From a bacterium (GTDB taxonomy: Bacteria; Patescibacteria; JAEDAM01; Absconditabacterales; Absconditicoccaceae): a stretch of DNA of 6,938 nt. The stretch lies in assembly GCA_017453665.1 (NCBI GenBank), contig JAFTEM010000001.1, positions 1 through 6,938 of the forward strand, read 5' to 3'. The number at the start of each line of letters is the position of its first letter. The first letter of the stretch is position 1. Positions 6,799 to 6,938 of this stretch are shown here, piece after piece. Under the pieces are notes generated by a model. That model did no database searches, was not told the origin of the DNA, and was given only the letters and a program-made list of their open reading frames with translations. The translations under genes were made by a program, and so were the position numbers.

Positions 6799-6938
6799 AA
6801 AATGTATGTCATTTTGAGCAGTGTAATACGCAAAATGTATGTCATTTTGAGCAGTGTAATACGCAAAATGTATGTCATTTTGAGCAGTGTAATACGCAAA
6901 ATGTATGTCATTTTGAGCAGTGTAATACGCAAAATGTA
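6799..6938. repeat. Tandem array of a 33-bp hairpin-forming repeat
   Basis: Four full identical copies start at 6799, 6832, 6865 and 6898, and a fifth begins at 6931 and is cut by the window edge. Each unit begins AAAATGTATGTCATTTTGAG and ends in CAGTGTAATACGC. Copies abut with no spacers. Each contains CAAAATG-TATGT-CATTTTG (first copy lacks the leading C), a 7-bp stem with a 5-nt loop, and the CATTTTG of one copy can also pair with the CAAAATG of the next. The TGTCATTTTGAGC core resembles the TCATTCTGAGC-type dispersed palindromic repeats common in many bacteria. The array starts 28 nt past the stop of the cell-wall gene and may also help end its transcript. The minus strand is open through it as an 11-residue repeat, which follows from the 33-bp period and does not imply a gene. 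Confidence 0.92.

Noticed and set aside
6603..6932. Minus-strand frame with repeated RITLLKMTYIL units
   Set aside because: The periodicity follows from a 33-bp repeat being a multiple of three, and the rest is antisense to the cell-wall gene.
6799..6938. CRISPR array
   Set aside because: The copies abut directly with no variable spacers, and no cas gene is present in the window.

Overview
The window reads as a low-GC chromosomal segment from a bacterium that translates UGA as glycine (genetic code 25), which points to the Absconditabacteria (SR1) / Gracilibacteria (BD1-5) branch of the Candidate Phyla Radiation. Under the standard code nearly every gene looks broken. With UGA read through, six continuous reading frames appear, all ending in TAA or TAG, with about 40 internal TGA codons between them. 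Glycine fits better than the tryptophan of mycoplasmas because TGA falls at positions where the families need glycine: the RNP2 strand of an RRM protein (LFVGGL) and the glycine-rich turn of an M23/LytM domain (SGGEPGTQGAG).

Layout, left to right. (1) 3-335 (+): 3' end of an unrecognised gene, closed by a hairpin terminator shared with the convergent gene next to it. (2) 388-1758 (-): membrane-anchored FecR-like protein with a short cytoplasmic head, one transmembrane helix, a FecR-type beta domain and a long acidic/Thr-rich extracytoplasmic part. (3) 1936-2289 (-): small single-RRM RNA-binding protein with its own promoter, a hairpin-bearing leader and a terminator. (4) 2456-4330 (+): divergently transcribed 624-residue protein that is extremely acidic and disordered, with a compact C-terminal domain of about 165 residues. 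(5) 4345-4614 (-): 89-residue basic protein convergent with gene 4; the two share a bidirectional terminator. (6) 4800-6770 (+): exported cell-wall protein with signal peptide, long coiled coil, a LytM/M23 domain that has lost its zinc-binding histidines, and a C-terminal lysozyme/transglycosylase-like domain. (7) 6799-6938: tandem array of a 33-bp hairpin-forming repeat that runs off the window edge.

The genes are mostly single transcription units in alternating orientation, each with its own promoter and terminator, so no multi-gene operon is evident. The only shared theme is the envelope: the FecR-like membrane protein and the EnvC-like/lytic fusion both act outside the cytoplasmic membrane. 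The fusion is the most notable gene. It appears to put an amidase-activator architecture (coiled coil plus dead LytM) and a glycan-cleaving domain on one polypeptide. I see no mobile element, tRNA, rRNA or CRISPR array.
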